The notes below the pieces were generated by a model. It was not told where the DNA came from. It saw nothing but the letters and a program-made list of their open reading frames with translations, and did not search any database. Position numbers and translations under genes: made by a program. This document shows, one piece after another, positions 17,271 to 25,256 of a stretch of DNA of 64,000 nucleotides. The stretch lies in assembly GCA_049517655.1 (NCBI GenBank), contig JBEKRQ010000004.1, forward strand, positions 30,774 to 94,773, given 5' to 3'. Position 1 is the first letter of the stretch. Every line of letters starts with the position of its first letter. The stretch comes from UBA11358 sp049517655. Its GTDB lineage: Bacteria > Verrucomicrobiota > Verrucomicrobiia > Limisphaerales > UBA11358.

Positions 17271-17399
17271 ATAAAAGTGTCACAAAGCTGGAAGTAAAAA
17301 TAGAGAGCGTTATTTAGGCCAACCGCTTGCTGGTCTTTTCTTTTGAAGGGACTTTTTGATCGCCGCTTGCCACCTGCCATTGAGCTTTAACATTTCCAG

Positions 17400-17756
17400 C
17401 TATTCGTGAAGCGTAATGGTGTCGCCCGGCTGGAGCGGCACGTCATGGCCATGAAGCAGATCTTTTGGATCAATTCGAGTCGTTTCACCCTGCCGCGTCA
17501 GGATGATTTCCTTCGGATTTCCATGGCCGGTGTAATTTGCCGCGACGATGGCCTGCGCAAGCGTCAGTCCCTCCGTCCACTGGACTTCGGGGTTTTGCAC
17601 TTGGCCAATGACGACGATATTTGTGCGTTGCATCGCGGCGTAGGCATCGCGCTGTCCGGCCAGATAAGCCGCCCGCACATCGGCTTGGGATGGCGAATGT
17701 GTCCTGCAACCGCCGCCGGCGAATGCCAAGAGCAAAACGACAACCAAGAATTTCAT
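17400..17756 (-). CDS. Small exported (possible lipo-) protein, SLBB-like
   Basis: A protein of 118 residues. The N terminus MKFLVVVLLLAFAGGGC is a signal peptide with a poor lipobox (GGGC), so lipid attachment is uncertain. The mature part resembles a short soluble ligand-binding beta-grasp domain: NIVVIGQVQNPEVQW, LTLAQAIVAANYTGHGNPKEI (split by a turn) and a C-terminal PLQPGDTITL, typical of polysaccharide-export SLBB domains. No export genes are adjacent. Confidence 0.65.
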   Translation of the reverse strand: MKFLVVVLLLAFAGGGCRTHSPSQADVRAAYLAGQRDAYAAMQRTNIVVIGQVQNPEVQWTEGLTLAQAIVAANYTGHGNPKEIILTRQGETTRIDPKDLLHGHDVPLQPGDTITLHE

Positions 17757-17799
17757 TTATAATTCCAACACCGCCATTCCACGAAACGTTGCTAAAAAT

Positions 17800-18582
17800 T
17801 TATTTATCCGCGCCCGGTGATTGCACGGAATTTTTCCATGCCGCCACGGCGGATTTAATTTCCTCTCCGACATGGCACCGGGGCTTTACGAATCGTGGCG
17901 TGAACCACGGGAACATTCCGATCAAATCCGGCGTGACCAAAATCTGCCCGTCGCAATCCTGACCGGAGCCAATCCCGATGGTTGGAATCGAAAGAGCTTC
18001 GGTCAATTCTTTCGCGACCGGCGGCGTGATTAATTCCAAAACGATTGCAAACGCACCGGCGTCCACCAGCGCTTTTGCATTTTCAAGCAATGCCTCGCGC
18101 TCCGTTTCGTTTTTGCCTTTGCGGTGATAGCCGCCTTCCTCCAGCACATGTTGCGGTAACATGCCGAGATGACCGCAAAACGGAATTCCGGCGGCAATTA
18201 TTGCACGAACTTGAGGCAGGATTTCGCGCCCGCCCTCGGCCTTCACAAATTCCGCGCCGGCGGCGGCGAGGCGCTTTGCATTTTCAACCGCGGTTTCCGG
18301 CGTTTCGTAACTGCGGAACGGCATGTCGGCCCCAAGCAACGCGCATGGTTTGGCGCGGGCGGCAGCACGAACGTGATGTTCCATTTCCGCCATCGTCACA
18401 TGCGTTGTGTCGGGATAACCCAGCACGACCATGCCAAGTGAATCGCCGACGAAAATGATCGGGATGCCCGCCTCGTCGAGCAATTTCGTCATGGGAAAGT
18501 CATAGGCCGTGAGCGCGGCGATTTTTTCGCCGCGGCCTTTCATGGCGCGAATCGTTTCAGCGGTGATTTTAGTTTCAGTCAT
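17800..18582 (-). CDS. panB: 3-methyl-2-oxobutanoate hydroxymethyltransferase
   Basis: A protein of 260 residues, the usual length. It makes ketopantoate from 2-oxoisovalerate and methylene-tetrahydrofolate, the first step of pantothenate and CoA synthesis. Family motifs are present: VGDSLGMVVLGYPDTTHVT (metal and substrate site), GADMPFRSY, FVKAEGG and the catalytic Glu region PTIGIGSGQDCDGQILV. It stands alone with no panC in the window. Its upstream flank holds the palindromic repeat at 18594-18723. Confidence 0.95.
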   Translation of the reverse strand: MTETKITAETIRAMKGRGEKIAALTAYDFPMTKLLDEAGIPIIFVGDSLGMVVLGYPDTTHVTMAEMEHHVRAAARAKPCALLGADMPFRSYETPETAVENAKRLAAAGAEFVKAEGGREILPQVRAIIAAGIPFCGHLGMLPQHVLEEGGYHRKGKNETEREALLENAKALVDAGAFAIVLELITPPVAKELTEALSIPTIGIGSGQDCDGQILVTPDLIGMFPWFTPRFVKPRCHVGEEIKSAVAAWKNSVQSPGADK

Positions 18583-18593
18583 TGAATTTTATT

Positions 18594-18723
18594 GTAGCAC
18601 CTGCCTCCGGCGGGTGGAATCCGGCGTCTCGCCGGATTTTTCGGTGTTAACGATGGTTTCGTAGTTTTATTAAAAGGCAATTCGGCGGGACGCCGAATTG
18701 AACCCGCGAGACGCGGGTGCTAC
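18594..18723. repeat. Long imperfect palindrome between panB and rfaE1
   Basis: The ends gtagcacctgc and gcgggtgctac are inverted; inner blocks aatccggcgtctcgccgga and ttcggcgggacgccgaa are separate hairpins. It lies between the panB start and the rfaE1 end, and the rfaE1 TAG stop is part of its right end. It is of the same style as other dispersed repeats in this window. Confidence 0.7.
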
Positions 18724-19733
18724 CGCATAAAACTCTTCAGCAATTCCTGCGGTGTCGTTATGGCCGTGCCGATTTTGCCGACGACAATGCCCGCCGCGTG
18801 GTTCGAAAGAATCGCGGCTTCGAGCGGCGACGCGCCCGCCGCAATCGCCAGCGTGAACGTGGCGATGACGGTGTCGCCCGCACCGGAAACGTCGAATACT
18901 TCCTGCGCGACGGTCGGGATGTGAAACGGCTTTTGCCCGCGCCGGCAGAGCAACATGCCCAGTTCGCCGAGCGTGATTAAAAGCACCGCCGGTCGCAGTT
19001 CGTTGAGCAATCGTTCCGCGACGAGCATGAGATTTTTATCGGCAAGCGGATTCGCGTTGTGGGTTTCATCCGGCAGATTCGCCAGCTCAAAAGCCTCCTT
19101 GCGATTCGGTGTGATGAGCGAAAGGTTGGAGAGATTCAAATGGTGAACCGGCTTGGGATCGAAGCTCAACCAGACGCCGCGCGCGCGGCAGAGCGATTTG
19201 ATTTCATTGAGCAGCGGTTGCGTCACGACGCCCTTGCCGTAATCGCCGACAATGACGGCGGCGGCCCGGGGGAGTTTTGATTTCAATTGCGCGAGCAAAC
19301 GGCCCGTCAATTTCGCATCCAAACCGTCGCGTGTTTCGCGGTCAATGCGGACGAGTTGTTGCTTGTGCGCAACGATGCGGGTTTTGATGCTCGTGTGCCG
19401 CGCGGTGTGAGTGACCAATCCGCCACAATTGATTTTTTGCCCGGCCAGAAGTTTTTTCAACCAGCGGCCGGCGTTGTCATTGCCGATCGCGCCGAAAATT
19501 TCCGTGGACAGGCCAAGCGCGGTCAAATTGCGGGCGATATTGGCCGCGCCGCCGGGCATGAAACTTTCGCGCTCGAATTCGACGACCGGCACGGGCGCTT
19601 CGGGCGAAATGCGCGCGACGCTGCCCCAAATGAATTGGTCGAGCATCACGTCGCCGACGACGAGCACACGGGTTTTGGCGGCGGTGTTCAAAATCTGCCG
19701 TGCGCGGGGAGCGGACAAGGTTGTGCGATTCAC
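18720..19733 (-). CDS. rfaE1: D-glycero-beta-D-manno-heptose-7-phosphate kinase
   Basis: A protein of 337 residues, PfkB/ribokinase family. VLVVGDVMLDQFIWG, the substrate motif GGAANIARNLTALG, and the ATP/catalytic motif DVSGAGDTVIATF (Asp base) are intact. The length matches the kinase half of HldE, so this is the split RfaE1 form; the nucleotidyltransferase half is not in the window. It acts in ADP-heptose synthesis for LPS inner core, indicating a Gram-negative envelope. Confidence 0.88.
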   Translation of the reverse strand: MNRTTLSAPRARQILNTAAKTRVLVVGDVMLDQFIWGSVARISPEAPVPVVEFERESFMPGGAANIARNLTALGLSTEIFGAIGNDNAGRWLKKLLAGQKINCGGLVTHTARHTSIKTRIVAHKQQLVRIDRETRDGLDAKLTGRLLAQLKSKLPRAAAVIVGDYGKGVVTQPLLNEIKSLCRARGVWLSFDPKPVHHLNLSNLSLITPNRKEAFELANLPDETHNANPLADKNLMLVAERLLNELRPAVLLITLGELGMLLCRRGQKPFHIPTVAQEVFDVSGAGDTVIATFTLAIAAGASPLEAAILSNHAAGIVVGKIGTAITTPQELLKSFMR

Positions 19734-20083
19734 ACCCCATCTTTTAACCGGATTTGGCCTGTGAAGGAAACAAAGAATTTATAGCAAGTTTCAGTCAACA
19801 TTGGCACAGTTTGATATGCCTCCGGGAAAAGCGGCGGAGGGCCGCCGCAGTCCAAGACGCTGCGCGCAACACGATGATTTCTCAAATACGCGAAGCGTTT
19901 TGGAGTGCGCCAGTCCCCTGGCGCTTTGCACGAGGACGAACTGTCCTCGAGATTTCCTCATGAACCTGTTTGTGCCAATGATAATATGAACTGCTATAGA
20001 GTGGAGGCAATTTGCAAAGGCCGGTTTCCTTTAAGGAAAATGGCGGATTGTTTGGAGGAATTTTTACGCGGATTAAACCCGGC
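19734..20083. other. Intergenic region, 350 nt, with one dispersed repeat
   Basis: No gene is supported here. It holds the two-module repeat at 19826-19929 and an AT-richer stretch before the outer-membrane protein's 3' end. Confidence 0.6.
19826..19929. repeat. Two-module dispersed repeat (A-B), copy 1
   Basis: Module A is gcggcggagggccgccgcag followed by tccaagacgctg; module B is gcgttttggagtgcgccag followed by tcccctggcgctttg. The same modules recur at 25725-25828 (A-B) and 31627-31720 (B then A). Both modules are internally palindromic. Confidence 0.75.
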
Positions 20084-20731
20084 CTAGAAAGTCCACGTTA
20101 ACTTGGCCACAACGGAGTGAATGTAAACCCCGTCAATCTTAATATGATCGCTTAAGCCGCTAAGATAGTAACGTTGGTTAAGCGTGCCGAGGAATTTGTA
20201 AGCGATGCCGATGGAAATGTTTTTTGACAACGCATAGTCCAATCCGGCTTCCGCCTGATAAGCAAAAGTAAAGTCGGTGTCACGATAATCGGTTCCCCGG
20301 TTGTTAAGGTCAAACATGCTGACTACTCCGCCGGCGCCAACACCGAGATAAGGAGTACACGGGGTTTTTGTTGGCATCTTATAGATAACATTTGCCAATA
20401 TCGGAACTGAAGACATGTCAATGTTTTGGGAAACGGAGGCAAGAAAAACCCCGTTTATTGTATCTATGGAGTTCCACATGAAGCCTGATTCCAACTCCAC
20501 GGCCCACGAATCATTGAGGTTGTAACCCAGATTAATATCAGCGCGGATGCCGGGGTCAAAAGTGGCATTTCTAACGTTTCCTTCTTCGATGAAAGACGCC
20601 TTCTGTTGGAACATATCACCGACACCAGCGCTTAGATAAAAATTGTCGCTCCAATCCGCCGCACGCGCGCCTGCGGCAGACATGAGGAGAGCCGCACTCA
20701 CCATTGTGACTGAACGAATGGTTGTTTTCAT
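20084..20731 (-). CDS. Outer-membrane beta-barrel protein (OmpW-like/porin family)
   Basis: A protein of 215 residues starting MKTTIRSVTMVSAALLMSA with a cleavage site after ARA. The mature chain alternates polar and hydrophobic residues in strands (NFYLSAGVGDMF, IRADINLGYNLN, WAVELESGFMWN, TPYLGVGAGG, ISIGIAYKFLG) and ends in the outer-membrane signature VVAKLTWTF, with a C-terminal Phe. The start is set by the signal peptide; the frame is open further upstream to 20878. No specific ligand can be inferred. Confidence 0.82.
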   Translation of the reverse strand: MKTTIRSVTMVSAALLMSAAGARAADWSDNFYLSAGVGDMFQQKASFIEEGNVRNATFDPGIRADINLGYNLNDSWAVELESGFMWNSIDTINGVFLASVSQNIDMSSVPILANVIYKMPTKTPCTPYLGVGAGGVVSMFDLNNRGTDYRDTDFTFAYQAEAGLDYALSKNISIGIAYKFLGTLNQRYYLSGLSDHIKIDGVYIHSVVAKLTWTF

Positions 20732-20870
20732 AATTTTTCCATTTGCCCCAACCGCAACGTGCCGGCGTTGCCTTTTATTGTTTCGGGGAAAACTTGTTCC
20801 TCTATCCGGGATTCGGGTTTGACTGTCAATAATAAAAACTTTCCCGTTCTGCGTCAAACATCCATTGCGT

Positions 20871-21659
20871 CTAATCAAGAAACGTTGTCAACGGACTGGT
20901 TGCACTGGCGGTTTCCTGCGCCGCAGCCAGTCCGGTCTCAAATGCGGCGCGTCCGGCTTCAACGGCCATTTTGAACGCGACGGCCATCCGGTTCGGATCA
21001 CTCGAAACAGCGACGGCGGTGTTGACGAGCACGGCGTCCGCACCCATTTCCATCGCCTCCGCCGCGTGGCTCGGCGCCCCAAGTCCGGCGTCCACGACGA
21101 CGGGCACGGTGGCTTGCTCGATGATGATGCGGATTTGGTCGCGCGTTTGCACGCCGCGGTTCGAGCCAATGGGTGAGCCAAGCGGCATCACGGTTGCGCA
21201 GCCGGCGTCCTGCAGCCGTTTTGCCAGGACCGGATCGGCGTTGATGTAAGGCAGCACGGTAAAACCTTCCTTCACCAGAATTTCTGCGGCTTTGAGTGTC
21301 TCAACCGGGTCGGGCAGCAGGTAGCGCGGGTCGGGATGGATTTCCAGCTTGATCCATTTTGGCAAACCGGCGGCGGCGGCGAGGCGCGCGAGGCGCACAG
21401 CTTCATCGGCATTCGTCGCGCCGCTGGTGTTGGGCAGCAGCAGAAACTTTTTCAGGTCAATGAATTCCAGAATGTTCGCGAACGGGTCGCGTTTGCCGCT
21501 CAAATCGGCGCGGCGTAGGGCGACGGTGACCATTTCCGCGCCGCTGGCGTCAAGCGCGTTGCGCATGGCTTCGGGCGACGAGAACTTTCCCGTGCCCATG
21601 ATGAGCCGCGACCGGAAAGTTCGTCCCGCGATGGTCAATGGCTGGTTTGAAAACGACAT
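20871..21659 (-). CDS. thiG: Thiazole synthase
   Basis: A protein of 262 residues (the ATG at 21668 would add three). It shows the ThiG motifs SRLIMGTGKF, the lysine that forms the imine with deoxyxylulose phosphate (WIKLEIHPDPRYLLPDP), PYINADPVLAKRL, MPLGSPIGSNRG and VDAGLGAPSHAAEAMEMGAD. It builds the thiazole ring of thiamine using ThiS-thiocarboxylate. The usual partners thiS, thiF and thiH are not in the window. Confidence 0.95.
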   Translation of the reverse strand: MSFSNQPLTIAGRTFRSRLIMGTGKFSSPEAMRNALDASGAEMVTVALRRADLSGKRDPFANILEFIDLKKFLLLPNTSGATNADEAVRLARLAAAAGLPKWIKLEIHPDPRYLLPDPVETLKAAEILVKEGFTVLPYINADPVLAKRLQDAGCATVMPLGSPIGSNRGVQTRDQIRIIIEQATVPVVVDAGLGAPSHAAEAMEMGADAVLVNTAVAVSSDPNRMAVAFKMAVEAGRAAFETGLAAAQETASATSPLTTFLD

Positions 21660-22034
21660 TGTGACCAATTTAGAATAATGCGCCGGTTTGTCGAGGCGGG
21701 AAGGGGCATATCAACCACGGATGGACACGGATAAAACTTGATGTTTTAGCCTGATTTAGGAAGCGGGTTGGCGGGCTTCCGGTTCATGGGTTTTGAATAG
21801 CCCGTTTGCGGGAAATTGGCAAGCGTGCTTTGTTACGGGGAGCACACGCGCCTCGCGTGTCATGTTCGACGCCCCCGTCGGACACATTTTCCCATCCGAT
21901 GTTTCCAGCGTGGGCGCTGGGAACCGCACCCGAGGCGGGCGCGCTCCCCATCCTCCGCCGCTTTATGATTTGCGATTTGCGCGCGGAATGACAAAATTCG
22001 CGTCAATCGTAATTCGTAAATCATAAATCGTAAC
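21660..22034. other. Intergenic region, 375 nt, repeat-rich
   Basis: No gene is supported. It holds an accacggatggacacgg motif near 21715, a repeat with GGGGAGC/GCTCCCC ends (21837-21949) and short direct words before hisA. Confidence 0.6.
21837..21949. repeat. Dispersed repeat with GGGGAGC/GCTCCCC ends
   Basis: The ends ggggagcacacgcg and gggcgcgctcccc are inverted. Inner hairpins gcgcctcgcgtg and ccagcgtgggcgctgg are visible. It resembles multi-hairpin intergenic elements; I see only one copy with these ends in this window. Confidence 0.6.
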
Positions 22035-22850
22035 ATGTTTCGTCCGTGCATTGACCTGCATGAAGGCAAAGTGAAGCAAATCGTCGGCGGCACGCTTGGC
22101 GAGCCGTCCGCGTTGCGCACGAATTTTGTCTCCGACCATTCAGCCGCGTGGTTTGCCGAACTTTACAAACGCGATGGCCTGACCGGCGGCCACGTCGTCA
22201 TGCTTGGCCCCGGAAATGAAACTGAAGCGCGAGCGGCGCTCGCGGCATTTCCGGGCGGATTACAAATTGGCGGCGGCATCAACGCGCAAAACGCGAGCGG
22301 CTGGCTCGCCGCAGGCGCGTCGCATGTCATCATCACAAGCTGGGTTTTTCGTGAAGGCCGCGTGGATTGGGAACGGCTCGGCGAACTGGTCAAAACCGTT
22401 GGCAAAAACCGGCTGGTGCTCGACTTGAGTTGCCGCAAAGCCCTCACCCGGCGAGACGCCACCCTCTCCCCATCTGATGGGGCGAGGGGCGATTATTTCG
22501 TTGTCACCGACCGCTGGCAAAAATTCACGGAATTGACCATCGCGCCGGACACGTTGCAAAAGATCGCCAAAAGCTGCGCGGAATTTTTGGTTCATGCGGT
22601 GGATGTGGAAGGTTTGTGCCGAGGCATTGACCGTGAACTGGTCGAGAAACTTGGCCGGTGGACGCCCATTCCGACGACCTACGCCGGCGGCGCCAATTCG
22701 TTAAGTGATTTGGAGGAAGTCACGCGGTTGGGGCGGGGGAAGATTGACCTGACCATCGGGTCGGCGCTGGACATTTTCGGCGGCAGCGGCGTTCGATACA
22801 CGGATGCCATTGCGTTTAATCGACGAATGCGCCCTTTGGCGTCATCTTAA
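22035..22850 (+). CDS. hisA: Phosphoribosylformimino-AICAR ribotide isomerase, eukaryotic (His6) type
   Basis: A protein of 271 residues, a TIM barrel of histidine synthesis (fourth step). It matches the His6 branch of yeast and plants: CIDLHEGKVKQIVGGTL, LQIGGGINAQNASGWL, VIITSWVFREG, LVLDLSCRK, LVHAVDVEGLCRGID and DLTIGSALDIFGG. Catalytic Asp residues are in CIDLH and the AVDVEGL block. Between LSCRK and YFVVTDRWQK there is an extra stretch of about 14 residues (ALTRRDATLSPSDGARGD) encoded by a palindromic repeat (22441-22489). Other his genes nearby: only hisS. Confidence 0.9.
   Translation: MFRPCIDLHEGKVKQIVGGTLGEPSALRTNFVSDHSAAWFAELYKRDGLTGGHVVMLGPGNETEARAALAAFPGGLQIGGGINAQNASGWLAAGASHVIITSWVFREGRVDWERLGELVKTVGKNRLVLDLSCRKALTRRDATLSPSDGARGDYFVVTDRWQKFTELTIAPDTLQKIAKSCAEFLVHAVDVEGLCRGIDRELVEKLGRWTPIPTTYAGGANSLSDLEEVTRLGRGKIDLTIGSALDIFGGSGVRYTDAIAFNRRMRPLASS
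22441..22489. repeat. Palindromic repeat inserted in frame inside hisA
   Basis: The core at 22462-22488 is ccctctccccatc plus gatggggcgaggg, a 13-base arm palindrome with one mismatch. It is preceded by ccctcacccggcgagacgcc. The reading frame passes through without a stop. Relatives of the family (yeast His6) have only a short loop here. Confidence 0.75.
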
Positions 22851-22852
22851 AA

Positions 22853-22907
22853 TCGGAGGGACGAGTTTGTTTTTAATTGAGGGACTCGCATAGCTCGCCC
22901 CTCCGAA
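22853..22907. repeat. Dispersed inverted repeat, GGAGGG/CCCTCC family, copy 2
   Basis: The ends atcggagggacgag and ctcgcccctccga pair as a 13-base stem. It lies 2 nt after the hisA stop and before the opposing DUF6370-like gene, so it may double as a bidirectional terminator. Confidence 0.7.
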
Positions 22908-22911
22908 GTTG

Positions 22912-23256
22912 TCATTTGACCGGCTCAATTTTTGTGGGCGTCAGCGTTTCCTTGCCATCCACCATGGCCACGGTGCCGGTCACGGTCACTTTTTCCGAAC
23001 TGCCACCACAAATAGGATCGTGCGCAGCTTTGCTCACGTCATTTTGTGTCAAATAATAATTCACAGTTTTGCCGTCCTTTTCGACCTGGACAACGTTTTG
23101 GCAGGATTTGGTCTCGTGCAGCGCGCATTTGCCGCAGACCATCGCGCCGGTGATGGTGACTTCCTTGCTCGAAGCATCCGCAGCGAGCATGCGGGAGGTT
23201 GAAACCGCCAGCAAAAGGCCGGTGGCGACAGTGAGGAACAATACGGATTTTTTCAT
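22912..23256 (-). CDS. Secreted small cysteine-containing protein (DUF6370-like)
   Basis: A protein of 114 residues. The signal peptide is MKKSVLFLTVATGLLLAVS with cleavage near MLAAD. The mature part has four Cys (VCGKCALHETKSCQ and DPICGG) in an OB-like beta domain with VTITGAMVCGKC and VTVTGTVAM repeats. This resembles DUF6370 proteins found in Verrucomicrobia and Planctomycetes. Cys residues could bind a metal or form disulfides in the periplasm. Function not known. Confidence 0.65.
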   Translation of the reverse strand: MKKSVLFLTVATGLLLAVSTSRMLAADASSKEVTITGAMVCGKCALHETKSCQNVVQVEKDGKTVNYYLTQNDVSKAAHDPICGGSSEKVTVTGTVAMVDGKETLTPTKIEPVK

Positions 23257-23331
23257 AGGTTATTTAGATTTTTTATTTTCAAGGTTAAGACAGCTTGACT
23301 CCAATTTAGTTCAAACAATAAATCCGTGGGA

Positions 23332-23817
23332 TTAATGCGCCTGCGGCTGTGAGGCAAACAGCTCGGCGACGACGATTTGAAATTCGGGAATCAATGCTTC
23401 TGTCAACATTTCGCTCCCGGCCAAAATGCCTTTGAGGGCCAGCCCCCACTCGGTGCTATGATAAATCTCAACGTTGTCGTAACGGGGATCAATCATCCAC
23501 AACCGCGGCACCCGGATGTCTTCGTAAACCTGCTTTTTGACGACCGTGTCGGCGTGATGGTCATCGCGGCTGATAATTTCCACCGCGAGCCAGAGTTTGC
23601 CGGTGGATACCGTCACGAGCGCGAGGTCGGGGCAGATTGTAATTGAGTGTGAAACATGGATTTTTGTGCGTGGCGCCAGCAGTTGTGTGCTGGAAAGGTT
23701 GGAGACGCTGGCCATCAGCGCTGTGCGCAGGCGCTCGCAAATCATTTCATGGCGTTCGCCTGGCGCGGAGCGCGAAAGGAATTTACCGCCCAAAGTTTCT
23801 TCATACGGCCGGCTCAT
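23332..23817 (-). CDS. Uma2 family (DUF820) putative endonuclease
   Basis: A protein of 161 residues, slightly shorter than the usual 180-200. It shows the PD-(D/E)XK pattern of the family: PDLALVTVS, then LWLAVEIISRDD (VEI.S core) with a following Lys (VVKKQVYEDIRVPRLWMIDP). Uma2 proteins are numerous in some phyla and their biological role is unsettled. It stands alone on the minus strand. Confidence 0.8.
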   Translation of the reverse strand: MSRPYEETLGGKFLSRSAPGERHEMICERLRTALMASVSNLSSTQLLAPRTKIHVSHSITICPDLALVTVSTGKLWLAVEIISRDDHHADTVVKKQVYEDIRVPRLWMIDPRYDNVEIYHSTEWGLALKGILAGSEMLTEALIPEFQIVVAELFASQPQAH

Positions 23818-23825
23818 TTGATTAA

Positions 23826-23938
23826 GTTTCAGGCCTCAAATCCCAAGTTTCAAGTTTTCATTTCAAGCCGTCAGCGCATGGCTTTTACCCGGCACTTGAA
23901 ACTTGACACCTGGCCTCCGGCAGCTAATCTCCACGTTC
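23826..23938. repeat. CTTGAAACTTG-type intergenic words
   Basis: The words aagtttcaagtttt and cttgaaacttgacacctgg form an inverted pair upstream of rpsP. Related words occur at 37302-37345. This is low-complexity repeated text; the rpsP promoter must lie in or near it. Confidence 0.45.
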
Positions 23939-23951
23939 TTTTAATAAATTT

Positions 23952-24203
23952 ATGGCAGTAAAAATTCGAATGAAGCGCGTCGGAGCCAAGAACGCTCCAT
24001 TTTTCCGCATTGTGGTCGCCGATGGCCGCAGTCCGCGCGATGGCAAGTTCATCGAGGAAATCGGCACGTATCAGCCATTGAAAAAAGGCGACAATTGCAA
24101 GATCGACCTCGACCGCGCCAAATACTGGATCAGCAAAGGCGCGCAGCCGAGCGAGACCGTCGCCAGCTTCATCAAAAGGGCGGGCAAAACAGCCGCCGCT
24201 TGA
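23952..24203 (+). CDS. rpsP: 30S ribosomal protein S16
   Basis: A protein of 83 residues with the S16 core VKIRMKRVGAKNAPFFRIVV, SPRDGKFIEEIGTY and DRAKYWISKGAQPSETV. First gene of a four-gene plus-strand block (rpsP, khpA, trmD, rplS). The usual rimM gene between khpA and trmD is absent. Confidence 0.95.
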   Translation: MAVKIRMKRVGAKNAPFFRIVVADGRSPRDGKFIEEIGTYQPLKKGDNCKIDLDRAKYWISKGAQPSETVASFIKRAGKTAAA

Positions 24204-24224
24204 TTTTTGTTTTTTTGACACATC

Positions 24225-24476
24225 ATGCAGGCGTTTTTGGAATATGTCGTAAAAGGGTTTGTGCAGCATCCCGACGCGGTGAGCGTCACGCCGGTGGAGC
24301 GGGGGGGCATGACGGTCTATGAACTGCGCCTGGATCCACAGGACATGGGTCAGGTGATTGGCCGGCAGGGCATGACAATCAATGCGATCCGGTCGTTGTT
24401 GCTGGCAGGCAGCGCCAAAAAAGGGATGCGTTGTTCGGTGGAAATTGTTGAAGGCAAAGACAAACCGCCGGGTTGA
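24225..24476 (+). CDS. khpA: KH-domain RNA-binding protein
   Basis: A protein of 83 residues. A single KH domain with the signature VIGRQGMTINAIRSLL (GxxG-type loop), as in KhpA/YlqC. It begins 21 nt after rpsP, in its usual place. In other bacteria KhpA pairs with KhpB and binds RNA broadly; that partner is not in the window. Confidence 0.9.
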   Translation: MQAFLEYVVKGFVQHPDAVSVTPVERGGMTVYELRLDPQDMGQVIGRQGMTINAIRSLLLAGSAKKGMRCSVEIVEGKDKPPG

Positions 24477-24502
24477 GTTGAAAATTTCAAGCACGTTTCA
24501 AA

Positions 24503-25171
24503 ATGAAAATCGACGTGCTCACCTTGTTCCCGGCGATGTTCGCTGGACCGCTCGACGAAAGCATTGTCAAGCGGGCGCGTGAAACCGGTCTGTTGGACCT
24601 GAAAATCCACAACCTGCGCGACTGGACGCATGACCGGCATAAAACGGTGGATGACCGTCCTTTCGGCGGCGGGCCGGGGATGTTGCTGAAGCCCGAACCG
24701 CTCTTTGAAGCGATTGAAAGTTTGAAGCGCGAAAAAACGCGTGTGATTTTATTGTCGCCTGCCGGGCGGAAATTTAATCAGGTTATCGCGCATGAATTGG
24801 CACAGCAGGAAGATTTGCTGCTCGTTACCGGCCATTATGAAGGCTTTGACGAGCGCGTGCGGGAAAAACTCGCCGACGACGAGCTGTCCATCGGCGATTA
24901 CGTGCTGACGAACGGCGCGTTGCCCGCGATGGTCGTGATCGACGCGGTTGTGCGGTTGCTGCCGGGGGCGCTGGGCGACGACGAGAGTTCGCACGATGAA
25001 TCGTTCAATCACGGATTGCTGGAATATCCGCAATATACGCGGCCGGCGGAATTTCGCGGGATGAAAGTCCCGGACATTTTGGTTTCCGGCAACCACGCTG
25101 AAATTGAAAAATGGCGGCGCGAACAGGCAAAAGCGCGGACCAAAAAACGAAGACCGGATTTGCTGAAATAG
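24503..25171 (+). CDS. trmD: tRNA (guanine-37-N1)-methyltransferase
   Basis: A protein of 222 residues, a little short for TrmD (about 230-250). It has the knotted SPOUT core: VLTLFPAMFAGPLDESI, RPFGGGPGMLLKPEP, LLVTGHYEGFDERV (SAM site) and ELSIGDYVLTNGALPAM; the Asp in the last block is catalytic in the family. It methylates G37 next to the anticodon to hold frame. The TAG stop adjoins the GGTAGGG palindrome at 25171. Confidence 0.95.
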   Translation: MKIDVLTLFPAMFAGPLDESIVKRARETGLLDLKIHNLRDWTHDRHKTVDDRPFGGGPGMLLKPEPLFEAIESLKREKTRVILLSPAGRKFNQVIAHELAQQEDLLLVTGHYEGFDERVREKLADDELSIGDYVLTNGALPAMVVIDAVVRLLPGALGDDESSHDESFNHGLLEYPQYTRPAEFRGMKVPDILVSGNHAEIEKWRREQAKARTKKRRPDLLK

Positions 25172-25239
25172 GTAGGGACGAGCCGCCGGCTCGTCCCGTG
25201 AATAAAAAGTTTCGGACGCGCGGGCCACGCGTCCCTACC
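25171..25239. repeat. Dispersed palindrome, GGTAGGGAC/GTCCCTACC family, copy 2
   Basis: The ends ggtagggacg and cgtccctacc are inverted, with inner hairpins gacgagccgccggctcgtc and cggacgcgcgggccacgcgtcc. It separates trmD and rplS; the rplS ATG is only 18 nt downstream. Confidence 0.7.
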
Positions 25240-25256
25240 AAAGAAAGAAAAATTTT

